This document shows positions 1 to 4,247 of a stretch of 5,900 nt of DNA, piece by piece (within the stretch, counting starts at the first letter, position 1; each line of letters starts with the position of its first letter). The stretch covers positions 1 through 5,900 of the forward strand of contig CAJYRE010000157.1 of assembly GCA_913776675.1 (NCBI GenBank), in the 5' to 3' direction. The position numbers and the translations under genes were made by a program. The notes under the pieces are model-generated. The model had not been told where the DNA came from. It made no database searches and saw nothing but the letters and a program-made list of their open reading frames with translations. The stretch comes from Rhizobiaceae bacterium. GTDB taxonomy: Bacteria > Pseudomonadota > Alphaproteobacteria > Rhizobiales > Rhizobiaceae.

Positions 1-712
1 TGGCCGGTGTAACGGGCGACAGGCGAATGCCGGTGCGGCCGCTACCGATTTCACGGGTCACGGCCTGCACCACTTCCAGCGTCAGACGGATACGGTTTTC
101 AATGGAGCCGCCATAAGCATCGGTGCGGTGGTTGCTGTTCGAGCGCATGAACTGTTCCAGCAGATAGCCGTTGGCTGCGTGAATTTCCACGCCATCAAAA
201 CCGGCATCAATGGCGGCGCGGGCGGCCTTGCGATAATCTTCGATCAGGCCCGGAATTTCTGAAAGCTCCAGAGCGCGTGGCTCGGATGTATCCACAAACG
301 TGCCTGAGCCATCGGCATCGATAATATAGGTTTTCGATTTTGCCGTGATCGCTGAAGGAGCCACCGGCTTGCCGCCATTCGGCTGAAGGCTGGTGTGCGA
401 AATGCGACCCACATGCCAGAGCTGGGTGACAATCTTGCCGCCTGCTTCATGCACGGCCTTGGTCACGGCTTTCCAGCCCTCAATGGCTTCAGGCGTGTAA
501 AGGCCGGGTACATCGGCATAGCCCTGACCTTGATGAGAAATCGCCGTTGCTTCGGTGATCAACAGGCCAGCCGTCGCCCGCTGGCGATAATAGGTGGCGG
601 TGATGTCGCGCGGCACGGCATTCGGCGCGCGATTACGGGTCAGTGGTGCCATGGCAATGCGGTTGGCAGCAAAAATATCGCCGATTTGGATCGGGTCAAA
701 CAGAGTGGCCAT
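1..712 (-). CDS. Old Yellow Enzyme family alkene reductase (NemA-like), C-terminus cut off by window
   Basis: FMN-dependent, NAD(P)H-using cytosolic ene-reductase that would reduce activated C=C bonds of electrophiles such as quinones, enals, maleimides or nitroesters. The first 237 codons are visible and run off at base 1; the family is usually about 360-375 residues. The N-terminus MATLFDPIQIG is followed by the FMN-contact segment MAPLTRNRAP (Thr25), then LWHVGRISH (residues 98-106), then the substrate-anchoring pair His178/Asn181 in EIHAANGYLLEQF with catalytic-type Tyr183, then the signature NHRTDAYGGSIENR and GIRLSPVTPA at the window edge. These match the classical OYE/NemA/PETN reductase class. 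The start at 712 has a good ribosome-binding site (AAAGGA about 8 nt upstream). It lies 35 nt after an ArsR-type regulator on the same strand, suggesting a two-gene operon under that repressor. No frameshift is seen. The physiological substrate cannot be read from sequence. Confidence 0.93.
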   Translation of the reverse strand, partial: MATLFDPIQIGDIFAANRIAMAPLTRNRAPNAVPRDITATYYRQRATAGLLITEATAISHQGQGYADVPGLYTPEAIEGWKAVTKAVHEAGGKIVTQLWHVGRISHTSLQPNGGKPVAPSAITAKSKTYIIDADGSGTFVDTSEPRALELSEIPGLIEDYRKAARAAIDAGFDGVEIHAANGYLLEQFMRSNSNHRTDAYGGSIENRIRLTLEVVQAVTREIGSGRTGIRLSPVTPA

Positions 713-747
713 CGAAATAGTCCTTTCAGAGTGGCTTCAACGCCGCG

Positions 748-1068
748 CTAGAGGCGGCTTGTCAGGTGATCAATAAATCGGGCAATGGCTTCTTCATCCC
801 GTTTGTAGAAGATCCATTGCCCGATTTTTCGGGAGGTAATGAGGCCCGCCTTTTGCAGGCTGGCAAGGTGGGCGGAAACAGTGGATTGCGACAGGCCGCA
901 CCGCTCGAACTGGCGGGCGCAGATGCCCATATCCAGTGGATGCGCCTGATCGCTGAAGTGCTTTTCCGGCTCTTTCAGCCATTGCAGCATGGACAGTCGC
1001 ACAGGACTCGACAGCGCCTGGAGCGCTTCGTCCAGATTATCCTGCGTGGGTGTGTGTATATCGTCCAT
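748..1068 (-). CDS. ArsR-family winged-helix transcriptional repressor
   Basis: A 106-residue DNA-binding protein of the ArsR/SmtB fold. ALQALSSPVRLSMLQWL (about residues 15-31) is the classical first helical segment. LSQSTVSAHLASLQKAGLI (59-77) is the recognition helix region, and the wing follows with SRKIGQWIFYKRDEE (79-93). The metal-binding ELCVC motif of arsenic/cadmium sensors is absent. Two cysteines, Cys50 and Cys57, lie in GICARQFERC just before the recognition helix. Together with the adjacent ene-reductase gene 35 nt downstream, this suggests thiol-based sensing of electrophiles or oxidants rather than metal sensing (inference). The ATG at 1068 has no Shine-Dalgarno sequence. No usable upstream start exists before an in-frame stop at 1099-1101. 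A promoter candidate ends almost at the ATG, so the message may be leaderless. In Sinorhizobium meliloti an ArsR-type gene also sits on the far side of the AbcR sRNAs from lsrB (recalled synteny). Confidence 0.9.
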   Translation of the reverse strand: MDDIHTPTQDNLDEALQALSSPVRLSMLQWLKEPEKHFSDQAHPLDMGICARQFERCGLSQSTVSAHLASLQKAGLITSRKIGQWIFYKRDEEAIARFIDHLTSRL

Positions 1069-1070
1069 GG

Positions 1071-1116
1071 CCGATATATGGATCGTTAGAATCCGATATC
1101 AAGTCTGAGCCGATAT
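1071..1116 (-). promoter_or_regulatory. Candidate arsR promoter and operator (three CCGATAT repeats)
   Basis: The heptamer CCGATAT occurs at 1071-1077, 1093-1099 and 1110-1116, all in the same orientation just upstream of arsR. Positions 1073-1100 also form an imperfect dyad: GATAT..GGAT, a 7-base centre, then ATCC.ATATC. On the minus strand, TTGATA (1102-1097) and TATATC (1078-1073) with an 18-base spacer make a plausible -35/-10 pair that coincides with the dyad. A repressor binding there would block polymerase, consistent with autoregulation of the arsR/ene-reductase operon. The elements are visible; operator function is inferred. Confidence 0.45.
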
Positions 1117-1134
1117 TTTTTCAAAACGGATGGC

Positions 1135-1161
1135 AAAAAAAAGCACCCGTTGCCGGGTGCT
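1135..1161 (-). terminator. Intrinsic terminator of the arsR-proximal sRNA
   Basis: Reading the minus strand, a perfect 8-bp stem AGCACCCG/CGGGTGCT with a 4-base loop (1161-1142) is followed directly by eight T residues (1142-1135). It is a textbook Rho-independent terminator on the minus strand. It lies upstream of arsR, so it cannot serve arsR itself and must end a transcript starting farther upstream in the gap. Confidence 0.9.
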
Positions 1162-1242
1162 AAGATATGGAGATTACATTCTCCAGAGGGGAACGGCTGA
1201 CGTTGCAAGCCATAAAAGCTGCCTTGCGGTCTCAGCTTTTAT
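1135..1242 (-). ncRNA. abcR: AbcR/alpha-r15-type trans-acting sRNA, arsR-proximal copy
   Basis: Predicted small RNA of about 100-108 nt; the 5' end is approximate. Three hairpins are visible on the minus strand. The first is a 10-bp stem ATAAAAGCTG/CAGCTTTTAT (1242-1233 with 1221-1212, 11-nt loop). An unpaired linker follows, carrying the core GTTCCCCTCTGGAG (1194-1181). The second hairpin is TGGAGA/TCTCCA (1185-1180 with 1173-1168). The third is the terminator hairpin with a T8 tail. The C/U-rich core could pair with ribosome-binding sites. A second copy of the same architecture lies about 200 nt upstream, beside an LsrB gene. That is the known setting of the Hfq-dependent AbcR1/AbcR2 pair, which represses ABC-transporter and other uptake mRNAs in Rhizobiales. 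The 5' hairpin lacks the anti-Shine-Dalgarno loop of the sister copy. Whether this copy corresponds to AbcR1 or AbcR2 is not resolved here. Confidence 0.8.
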
Positions 1243-1243
1243 C

Positions 1244-1271
1244 AATATGGTGATGATCTATGACATTTCAA
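1244..1271 (-). promoter_or_regulatory. Candidate sigma-70-type promoter of the arsR-proximal sRNA
   Basis: On the minus strand TTGAAA (1271-1266) and CATATT (1249-1244) are separated by 16 bases, placing transcription start near 1237, at the base of the first sRNA hairpin. The -35 matches the consensus at 5 of 6 positions, the -10 at 4 of 6. The spacing relative to the predicted RNA is good, but the exact -10 is uncertain. Confidence 0.45.
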
Positions 1272-1278
1272 TGTTCAA

Positions 1279-1297
1279 CCATGAAGAAAATGCATGG
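1279..1297 (-). promoter_or_regulatory. LysR-type (T-N11-A) dyad upstream of the arsR-proximal sRNA
   Basis: The minus strand reads CCATG, nine bases, CATGG. It contains a T-N11-A core (T at 1294, A at 1282) as in LysR-family boxes and lies about 42-60 bases upstream of the predicted sRNA start, a position suited to activation. The lsrB gene is next door, so LsrB is the natural candidate; binding is inferred. Confidence 0.35.
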
Positions 1298-1324
1298 CAA
1301 GCGGATCAATGGGGATGCTGGGCC

Positions 1325-1358
1325 AAAAAAAAGGGGCCGCCGGATTGCTCCAGGGCCC
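1325..1358 (-). terminator. Intrinsic terminator of the lsrB-proximal sRNA
   Basis: On the minus strand a stem of ten base pairs, GGGCC then CTGGA pairing with TCCGG then GGCCC with one bulged C at 1339, is capped by a GCAA (GNRA-type) tetraloop at 1348-1345. After a single C it runs into eight T residues (1332-1325). It is a strong Rho-independent terminator. Confidence 0.92.
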
Positions 1359-1442
1359 TTAAAGTGTGAAGGTTAATTAAACCTCCAGAGGGGAACAGCT
1401 GGTGCGGTGGAACTGGGAGGAAGCCACCGTGTGCATCAGCTG
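1325..1442 (-). ncRNA. abcR: AbcR/alpha-r15-type trans-acting sRNA, lsrB-proximal copy
   Basis: Predicted RNA of about 117 nt on the minus strand. Hairpin 1 is CGGTGG/CCACCG (1429-1424 with 1410-1405). Its 13-nt loop presents CTTCCTCCCAG, an exposed anti-Shine-Dalgarno sequence. A linker holds the shared core GTTCCCCTCTGGAG (1396-1383). Hairpin 2 is GGAGGTT/AACCTTC (1386-1380 with 1374-1368; one G-U pair, 5-nt loop). Hairpin 3 is the bulged terminator with GCAA loop and T8. This three-stem layout with a CUCCC loop, tandem copy number and position between lsrB and an arsR-type gene match the AbcR (alpha-r15) family of Rhizobiales. Those RNAs act with Hfq by pairing near start codons of transporter mRNAs. 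A promoter sits at the right distance upstream. Assignment to the family is confident; AbcR1 versus AbcR2 naming is left open. Confidence 0.87.
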
Positions 1443-1447
1443 TGTGC

Positions 1448-1476
1448 TGTATGATGGTTTTTTGTGCAGCAAGCAA
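1448..1476 (-). promoter_or_regulatory. Candidate promoter of the lsrB-proximal sRNA
   Basis: On the minus strand TTGCTT (1476-1471), a 17-base spacer and CATACA (1453-1448) predict a start near 1442. That gives an RNA of about 117 nt ending at the T8 terminator, the length expected of the AbcR family. Both hexamers are imperfect, but spacing and context are good. Confidence 0.5.
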
Positions 1477-1486
1477 TGCATTTTTG

Positions 1487-1503
1487 TGCATGGGAGGCAT
1501 GCA
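1487..1503. promoter_or_regulatory. Perfect 6-bp inverted repeat upstream of the lsrB-proximal sRNA promoter
   Basis: TGCATG and CATGCA flank a 5-base centre (GGAGG on the plus strand), about 45-61 bases upstream of the predicted sRNA start. This is where an activator would bind. It resembles the CCATG/CATGG dyad before the other sRNA in its ATG/CAT arms, but it lacks a centred T-N11-A. It is a possible LsrB or other regulator site. Confidence 0.3.
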
Positions 1504-1540
1504 GGTGTCGCAAGTCTACTGCACACGTCGCAAACGGATC

Positions 1541-1554
1541 ATTGTTCAACAATG
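1541..1554. repeat. Palindrome ATTGTTCAACAAT with a near-copy at 1270-1283
   Basis: ATTGTT-C-AACAAT is a perfect 13-base palindrome downstream of lsrB. The 14-mer ATTGTTCAACAATG recurs at 1270-1283 as AATGTTCAACCATG (12 of 14 identical), just upstream of the second sRNA promoter. The two copies sit at different distances from their sRNA starts (about 100 and 35 bases), so a shared regulatory role is uncertain; they may be remnants of the duplication. Confidence 0.4.
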
Positions 1555-1566
1555 TATGTCTTGATC

Positions 1567-1587
1567 AAAATCCCTTATTTTCAGGGA
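1567..1587 (-). terminator. Weak candidate terminator after lsrB
   Basis: The minus strand has a 5-bp stem TCCCT/AGGGA with a 7-base loop (1587-1571) followed by TTTT (1570-1567), 35 nt past the lsrB stop. Short and only partly U-tailed, so termination may be inefficient, and some trxB-lsrB readthrough into the sRNA region is possible. Confidence 0.35.
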
Positions 1588-1621
1588 GGTTGACAAATTC
1601 ATGCATGTCGAAAATCCGACG

Positions 1622-2539
1622 TTAAAAGCTCCAGTTCCGGGCCTTTGCGACAATGAAATCACGAAAAACTTTTAGCTTCGCGGCGTTTTTCATCTCATCG
1701 GGATAGCAGAAATAGGTGTCGAAAGACGGCACATCGGCATTGATGGGCAATTGAATGAGGCCCGGATCGCGTCCGACGATGTAATCCGGCATACAGGCCA
1801 CACCGATTCCCAACAGGCATGCCCGCTTGATGGATGTTTGGCTGTTGATTTGCAGATGCGGAATGCGGCGATTGTCCGAGGAGCGCCCCGCCACTTCAAG
1901 CCAGTTCACATCCAGCAGATAATTGGGCGCAGGCTCACCGAACGAAATGATCCGGTGATTGTCCAGATCTTCAATGGTTTGCGGCTCGCCATAGCGGTTG
2001 ATGTAGGATGGTGCCGCATAAACATGCATATGCACCGTAAACAGTTTGCGCTGAATCAAGTCTGATTGCTGCGGCTGACGCAGGCGAATGGCGCAATCGG
2101 CCTGACGCATGTTCACATCCAGCTCCTCATTGTCGAGAATCAGCTGAATCTGCATATCGGGATAGAGTTGCAGGAATTCCTGCACCTTGTCGGTCAACCA
2201 GCCTTGGCCAAGACCCACGGTGGTGGTGACGCGCAACTTGCCGCTGGGCTTGTCGGTGGTCTCTGTCAGCTGCATTTTCACTGTTTCCAGCTTCAGCAGC
2301 ACATCATGGGCGGTGCGATAGAGCAACTCGCCTTGTTCGGTGAGAATCAGACCACGGGCGTGGCGGTGAAACAGCTTCACCCCCACATCCTGCTCCAGCG
2401 CGCTCACCTGACGGCTGATGGCCGATTGCGAAAGGTGCAGCTTGTCCGCCGCATGGGTAAAAGACCCTGCTTCGGCTGCGGCATGGAAAATCCGCAGCTT
2501 GTCCCAATCCAGCGGTATATTGCTGCCCCCTCGCATCAT
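1622..2539 (-). CDS. lsrB: LysR-family transcriptional regulator LsrB (VtlR orthologue)
   Basis: A 305-residue LysR-type regulator. The N-terminal winged HTH (about residues 11-70) contains DWDKLRIFHAAAEAGSFTHA and LSQSAISRQVSALEQDVG. A linker helix and the effector-binding domain follow, starting at KLRVTTTVGLGQGWL (about 101). Sequence and order trxB-lsrB-sRNA pair match LsrB of Sinorhizobium/Agrobacterium and VtlR of Brucella. Those regulators control oxidative-stress and LPS genes and AbcR-type sRNAs, and are needed for host interaction. Cysteines are at 149, 241, 249 and 278. With an offset of three, 149 and 241 would correspond to redox-relevant Cys146 and Cys238 reported for S. meliloti LsrB (recalled, not checked). 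The ATG at 2539 is chosen over an in-frame start at 2650 that lies inside trxB. GGAG overlapping the trxB stop is 7 nt upstream, and the gap to trxB is 4 nt. An adjacent ATG at 2536 is the alternative. Confidence 0.93.
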   Translation of the reverse strand: MMRGGSNIPLDWDKLRIFHAAAEAGSFTHAADKLHLSQSAISRQVSALEQDVGVKLFHRHARGLILTEQGELLYRTAHDVLLKLETVKMQLTETTDKPSGKLRVTTTVGLGQGWLTDKVQEFLQLYPDMQIQLILDNEELDVNMRQADCAIRLRQPQQSDLIQRKLFTVHMHVYAAPSYINRYGEPQTIEDLDNHRIISFGEPAPNYLLDVNWLEVAGRSSDNRRIPHLQINSQTSIKRACLLGIGVACMPDYIVGRDPGLIQLPINADVPSFDTYFCYPDEMKNAAKLKVFRDFIVAKARNWSF

Positions 2540-2543
2540 GGCC

Positions 2544-3518
2544 TTACTCCGCAGCTTGGGCCGGGGCGTCTGCCACGGCCAGATAACGTTCCGCTTCCAA
2601 AGCGGCCATGCAGCCCATGCCTGCGGCGGTGATGGCCTGACGATAGACATCGTCGGTCACATCGCCTGCGGCAAACACGCCGGGCACATCGGTGGCGGTC
2701 GAATCGGGAGCGGTCCACAGATAGCCGTTTGGTTTGAGTTTCAGCTTGCCCTTGAACAGTTCCACGGCAGGCGCATGGCCAATGGCCACAAACACGCCGT
2801 CAATCGGCATCTCTGTGACTTCATTGGTCTGAATGTTTTTCAGCTTCACGCCCGTGACTGATGGCGGCATCGGTGGCTTGGCTGGTGTGCCGGTGACTTC
2901 ATCCACCACCGAATTCCACACGACCTTGACATTTTCTTTGGCAAACAAGCGCTCTTGCAGGATTTTTTCCGAACGGAAGCTGTCGCGGCGATGCACGACC
3001 GTGACAGTCTTGGCGATATGCGACAGATACAGCGCCTCTTCCACCGCCGAATTGCCGCCGCCGACCACGATCACATCCTTGTTGCGATAGAAAAAGCCAT
3101 CGCAGGTGGCGCAGGCCGAGACGCCAAAGCCCTGAAAATGCTGCTCGCTTTCAATGCCCAGCCACTTGGCCTTGGCACCGGTGCAGATAATCAGCGTGTC
3201 AGCCGTCCAAGTGGTGCCGCTATCGGTGCTGATGGTGAAGGGACGATGCGACACATCGACATTGGTCACCACATCATTGACAATCTCGGTGCCGACATGG
3301 GTGGCCTGCTTGAGCATCTGCTCCATCAACCATGGGCCTTGAATGGGATCACCAAAGCCGGGGTAGTTTTCAACATCGGTGGTGATCATCAACTGGCCAC
3401 CCTGTTCCATGCCAGCAATCAGCACGGGCTTCAGCATGGCGCGCGCGGCATAGATGGCGGCGGTATAGCCGGCAGGGCCGGAGCCAATGATCAGCACTTT
3501 GGTATGGCGGGCGGACAT
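2544..3518 (-). CDS. trxB: Thioredoxin-disulfide reductase (TrxB)
   Basis: A 324-residue cytosolic flavoenzyme that uses NADPH and FAD to reduce oxidised thioredoxin (EC 1.8.1.9). FAD-binding GSGPAG is at residues 12-17. The redox-active motif CATC (Cys136/Cys139) is the low-molecular-weight bacterial type. The NADPH-binding site is GGGNSA (153-158) with the HRR NADPH-phosphate contact (176-178). The C-terminal FAD segment GVFAAGDVTDD is present. Length equals the usual size. The ATG at 3518 is preceded by AAGGAA at a proper distance. An in-frame ATG 14 codons upstream (3560) adds a non-family tail and is rejected. It is the promoter-proximal gene of a tight trxB-lsrB pair (4 nt gap), linking a thiol-redox enzyme to a redox-responsive regulator. 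It is divergent from lrp across a control region with a LysR-type dyad. Confidence 0.97.
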   Translation of the reverse strand: MSARHTKVLIIGSGPAGYTAAIYAARAMLKPVLIAGMEQGGQLMITTDVENYPGFGDPIQGPWLMEQMLKQATHVGTEIVNDVVTNVDVSHRPFTISTDSGTTWTADTLIICTGAKAKWLGIESEQHFQGFGVSACATCDGFFYRNKDVIVVGGGNSAVEEALYLSHIAKTVTVVHRRDSFRSEKILQERLFAKENVKVVWNSVVDEVTGTPAKPPMPPSVTGVKLKNIQTNEVTEMPIDGVFVAIGHAPAVELFKGKLKLKPNGYLWTAPDSTATDVPGVFAAGDVTDDVYRQAITAAGMGCMAALEAERYLAVADAPAQAAE

Positions 3519-3592
3519 GTCAGTTCCTTTCAGTGGCGAGGGACGTTTTCGACTTGGCATATAGGATGCCTGCCTCGCCTTTTCTCCGTTTA

Positions 3593-3620
3593 TTTATGAA
3601 GGCTCTATGCATTTTATCAA
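3593..3620 (-). promoter_or_regulatory. Tentative trxB-lsrB promoter
   Basis: On the minus strand TTGATA (3620-3615) and CATAAA (3598-3593) with a 16-base spacer would start transcription near 3586, leaving a leader of roughly 70 nt before the trxB ATG. A rhizobial-type -10 sequence CTATAT also occurs nearer the gene (about 3560-3565) but has no good -35. Moderate to weak evidence. Confidence 0.35.
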
Positions 3621-3625
3621 GGGCA

Positions 3626-3646
3626 GCCTTGCGTTAATAACAAGGC
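3626..3646. promoter_or_regulatory. LysR-type dyad (TTG-N9-CAA) in the trxB/lrp intergenic region
   Basis: GCCTTG (3626-3631) and CAAGGC (3641-3646) form a perfect 6-bp inverted repeat around the AT-rich centre CGTTAATAA. A symmetric T-N11-A core (T3630, A3642) is present, as in LysR-family boxes. It lies just upstream of the trxB promoter candidate and about 80 nt upstream of the predicted lrp start. LsrB is the neighbouring LysR protein and is known in S. meliloti to act on the lrp/lps promoter, so it is the best candidate binder. Lrp autoregulation is the alternative. Confidence 0.5.
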
Positions 3647-3689
3647 AATTCAATCCACCGCAATTTTTATGCGCGCTCATGACATATTC

Positions 3690-3718
3690 TTGCGTGGAAA
3701 CGCTGTCGGCGTCATAAC
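3690..3718 (+). promoter_or_regulatory. Tentative lrp promoter
   Basis: TTGCGT (3690-3695) and CATAAC (3713-3718) are separated by 17 bases; preceded by C, the -35 resembles the rhizobial CTTGAC consensus. The start would fall near 3725, leaving a leader of about 27 nt for the GTG at 3752 but only about 6 nt for the ATG at 3731. Confidence 0.4.
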
Positions 3719-3751
3719 CTTTGCTCTGTCATGATAAAAGGGTCATCGCTG

Positions 3752-4219
3752 GTGTTTCGTGCTGAACTGGATGCTATCGACATAAAAATTCTCAAAGAGC
3801 TGCAACGCGATGGCCGCATGACCAATGTGGAGCTGTCGGAACGTGTCGGCATTTCCGCGCCGCCCTGTCTGCGCCGGGTGCGTAAGCTGGAAGAGGGCGG
3901 TATCATCCAGGGCTACCATGCGCTCTTAAACGGTCCCAAGCTGGGTTTTGATCTGGTGGCCTTTTGCATGGTCGGGCTGAAGCATCAGTCAGAAGCCAAT
4001 CTTAAGGCCTTCGCCGCCGCCACCAATCAATGGCCTCTGGTGCGGCAAGCATGGATGGTAAATGGTGAGAGTGATTTTCTGCTGCAATGCGTGGCAGAAA
4101 ATCTGACCATTTTTCAGGATTTCGTTATTGAAACCCTGACCAGCAACGAACATGTGGATACGGTGCGCACCATGCTGACCATCCGCCAGATCAAGCATCT
4201 CGGCTTTTTAGAGATCTGA
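3752..4219 (+). CDS. Lrp/AsnC-family transcriptional regulator
   Basis: A feast/famine regulator of 155 residues. The N-terminal HTH begins LDAIDIKILKELQRDGRMTN and continues VELSERVGISAPPCLRRVRKLEEGG (about residues 5-55). The C-terminal RAM/AsnC ligand-binding domain includes AWMVNGESDFLLQCVAENL and ends VRTMLTIRQIKHLGFLEI. Such proteins form octamers or hexadecamers and respond to amino acids. The GTG start at 3752 is preferred because AAAAGGG lies 9 nt upstream. An ATG at 3731 gives seven extra residues but has no ribosome-binding site and almost no leader from the promoter candidate; it remains possible. The gene corresponds in neighbourhood to the lrp gene beside trxB in S. meliloti (lrp3, recalled). 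There it heads an operon with LPS genes, whereas here the LPS glycosyltransferases converge on it. It is divergent from trxB. Confidence 0.92.
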   Translation: MFRAELDAIDIKILKELQRDGRMTNVELSERVGISAPPCLRRVRKLEEGGIIQGYHALLNGPKLGFDLVAFCMVGLKHQSEANLKAFAAATNQWPLVRQAWMVNGESDFLLQCVAENLTIFQDFVIETLTSNEHVDTVRTMLTIRQIKHLGFLEI

Positions 4220-4247
4220 CCTTGGCTGCGACCGGATTATGCCAAGG
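4220..4247. terminator. Hairpin at the convergent lrp/GT25 junction
   Basis: CCTTGGC (4220-4226) and GCCAAGG (4241-4247) form a perfect 7-bp stem with a 14-base loop, starting right after the lrp stop and spanning the GT25 stop codon. There is no T-run on either side, so it is not a canonical intrinsic terminator. It could stabilise the 3' ends of the two convergent mRNAs or act as a weak bidirectional stop. Confidence 0.35.

Larger units (their letters stand above)
1181..1396 (-). repeat. Tandem sRNA duplication: shared 14-nt core at 1181-1194 and 1383-1396
   Basis: The identical plus-strand 14-mer CTCCAGAGGGGAAC occurs at 1181-1194 and 1383-1396, each followed by a [AG]GCTG continuation and each at the same place relative to a hairpin and a T8 terminator. 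The remaining sequence of the two units has largely diverged. This points to an old duplication of an sRNA gene with the interaction core conserved. Confidence 0.8.

Noticed and set aside
1130..1369. 79-codon plus-strand ORF in the sRNA region
   Set aside because: It runs antisense through two terminators and both sRNA units, with lysine codons supplied by the A-tracts of the terminators; no protein-like features.
1306..1500. 64-codon minus-strand ORF across the lsrB-proximal sRNA
   Set aside because: It lies over the sRNA hairpins and promoter, has no ribosome-binding site and no recognisable protein family; the structured RNA explains the sequence better.
1402..1593. 63-codon plus-strand ORF antisense to the sRNA promoter region
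   Set aside because: No ribosome-binding site, no family resemblance, and it overlaps promoter and palindromic elements.
2066..2632. Long plus-strand open frame (188 codons) opposite lsrB
   Set aside because: Antisense shadow of a well-supported LysR gene; histidine- and glutamine-rich composition typical of the reverse strand of coding sequence.
2540..2650. Upstream extension of the LysR protein to a start at 2650
   Set aside because: It would overlap the conserved trxB C-terminus; LsrB homologues start just before DWDKLRIF, and ATG 2539 has a proper ribosome-binding site.
3519..3560. Upstream ATG for trxB at 3560
   Set aside because: It adds 14 residues not found in TrxB; ATG 3518 has AAGGAA before it and gives the usual 324 residues.
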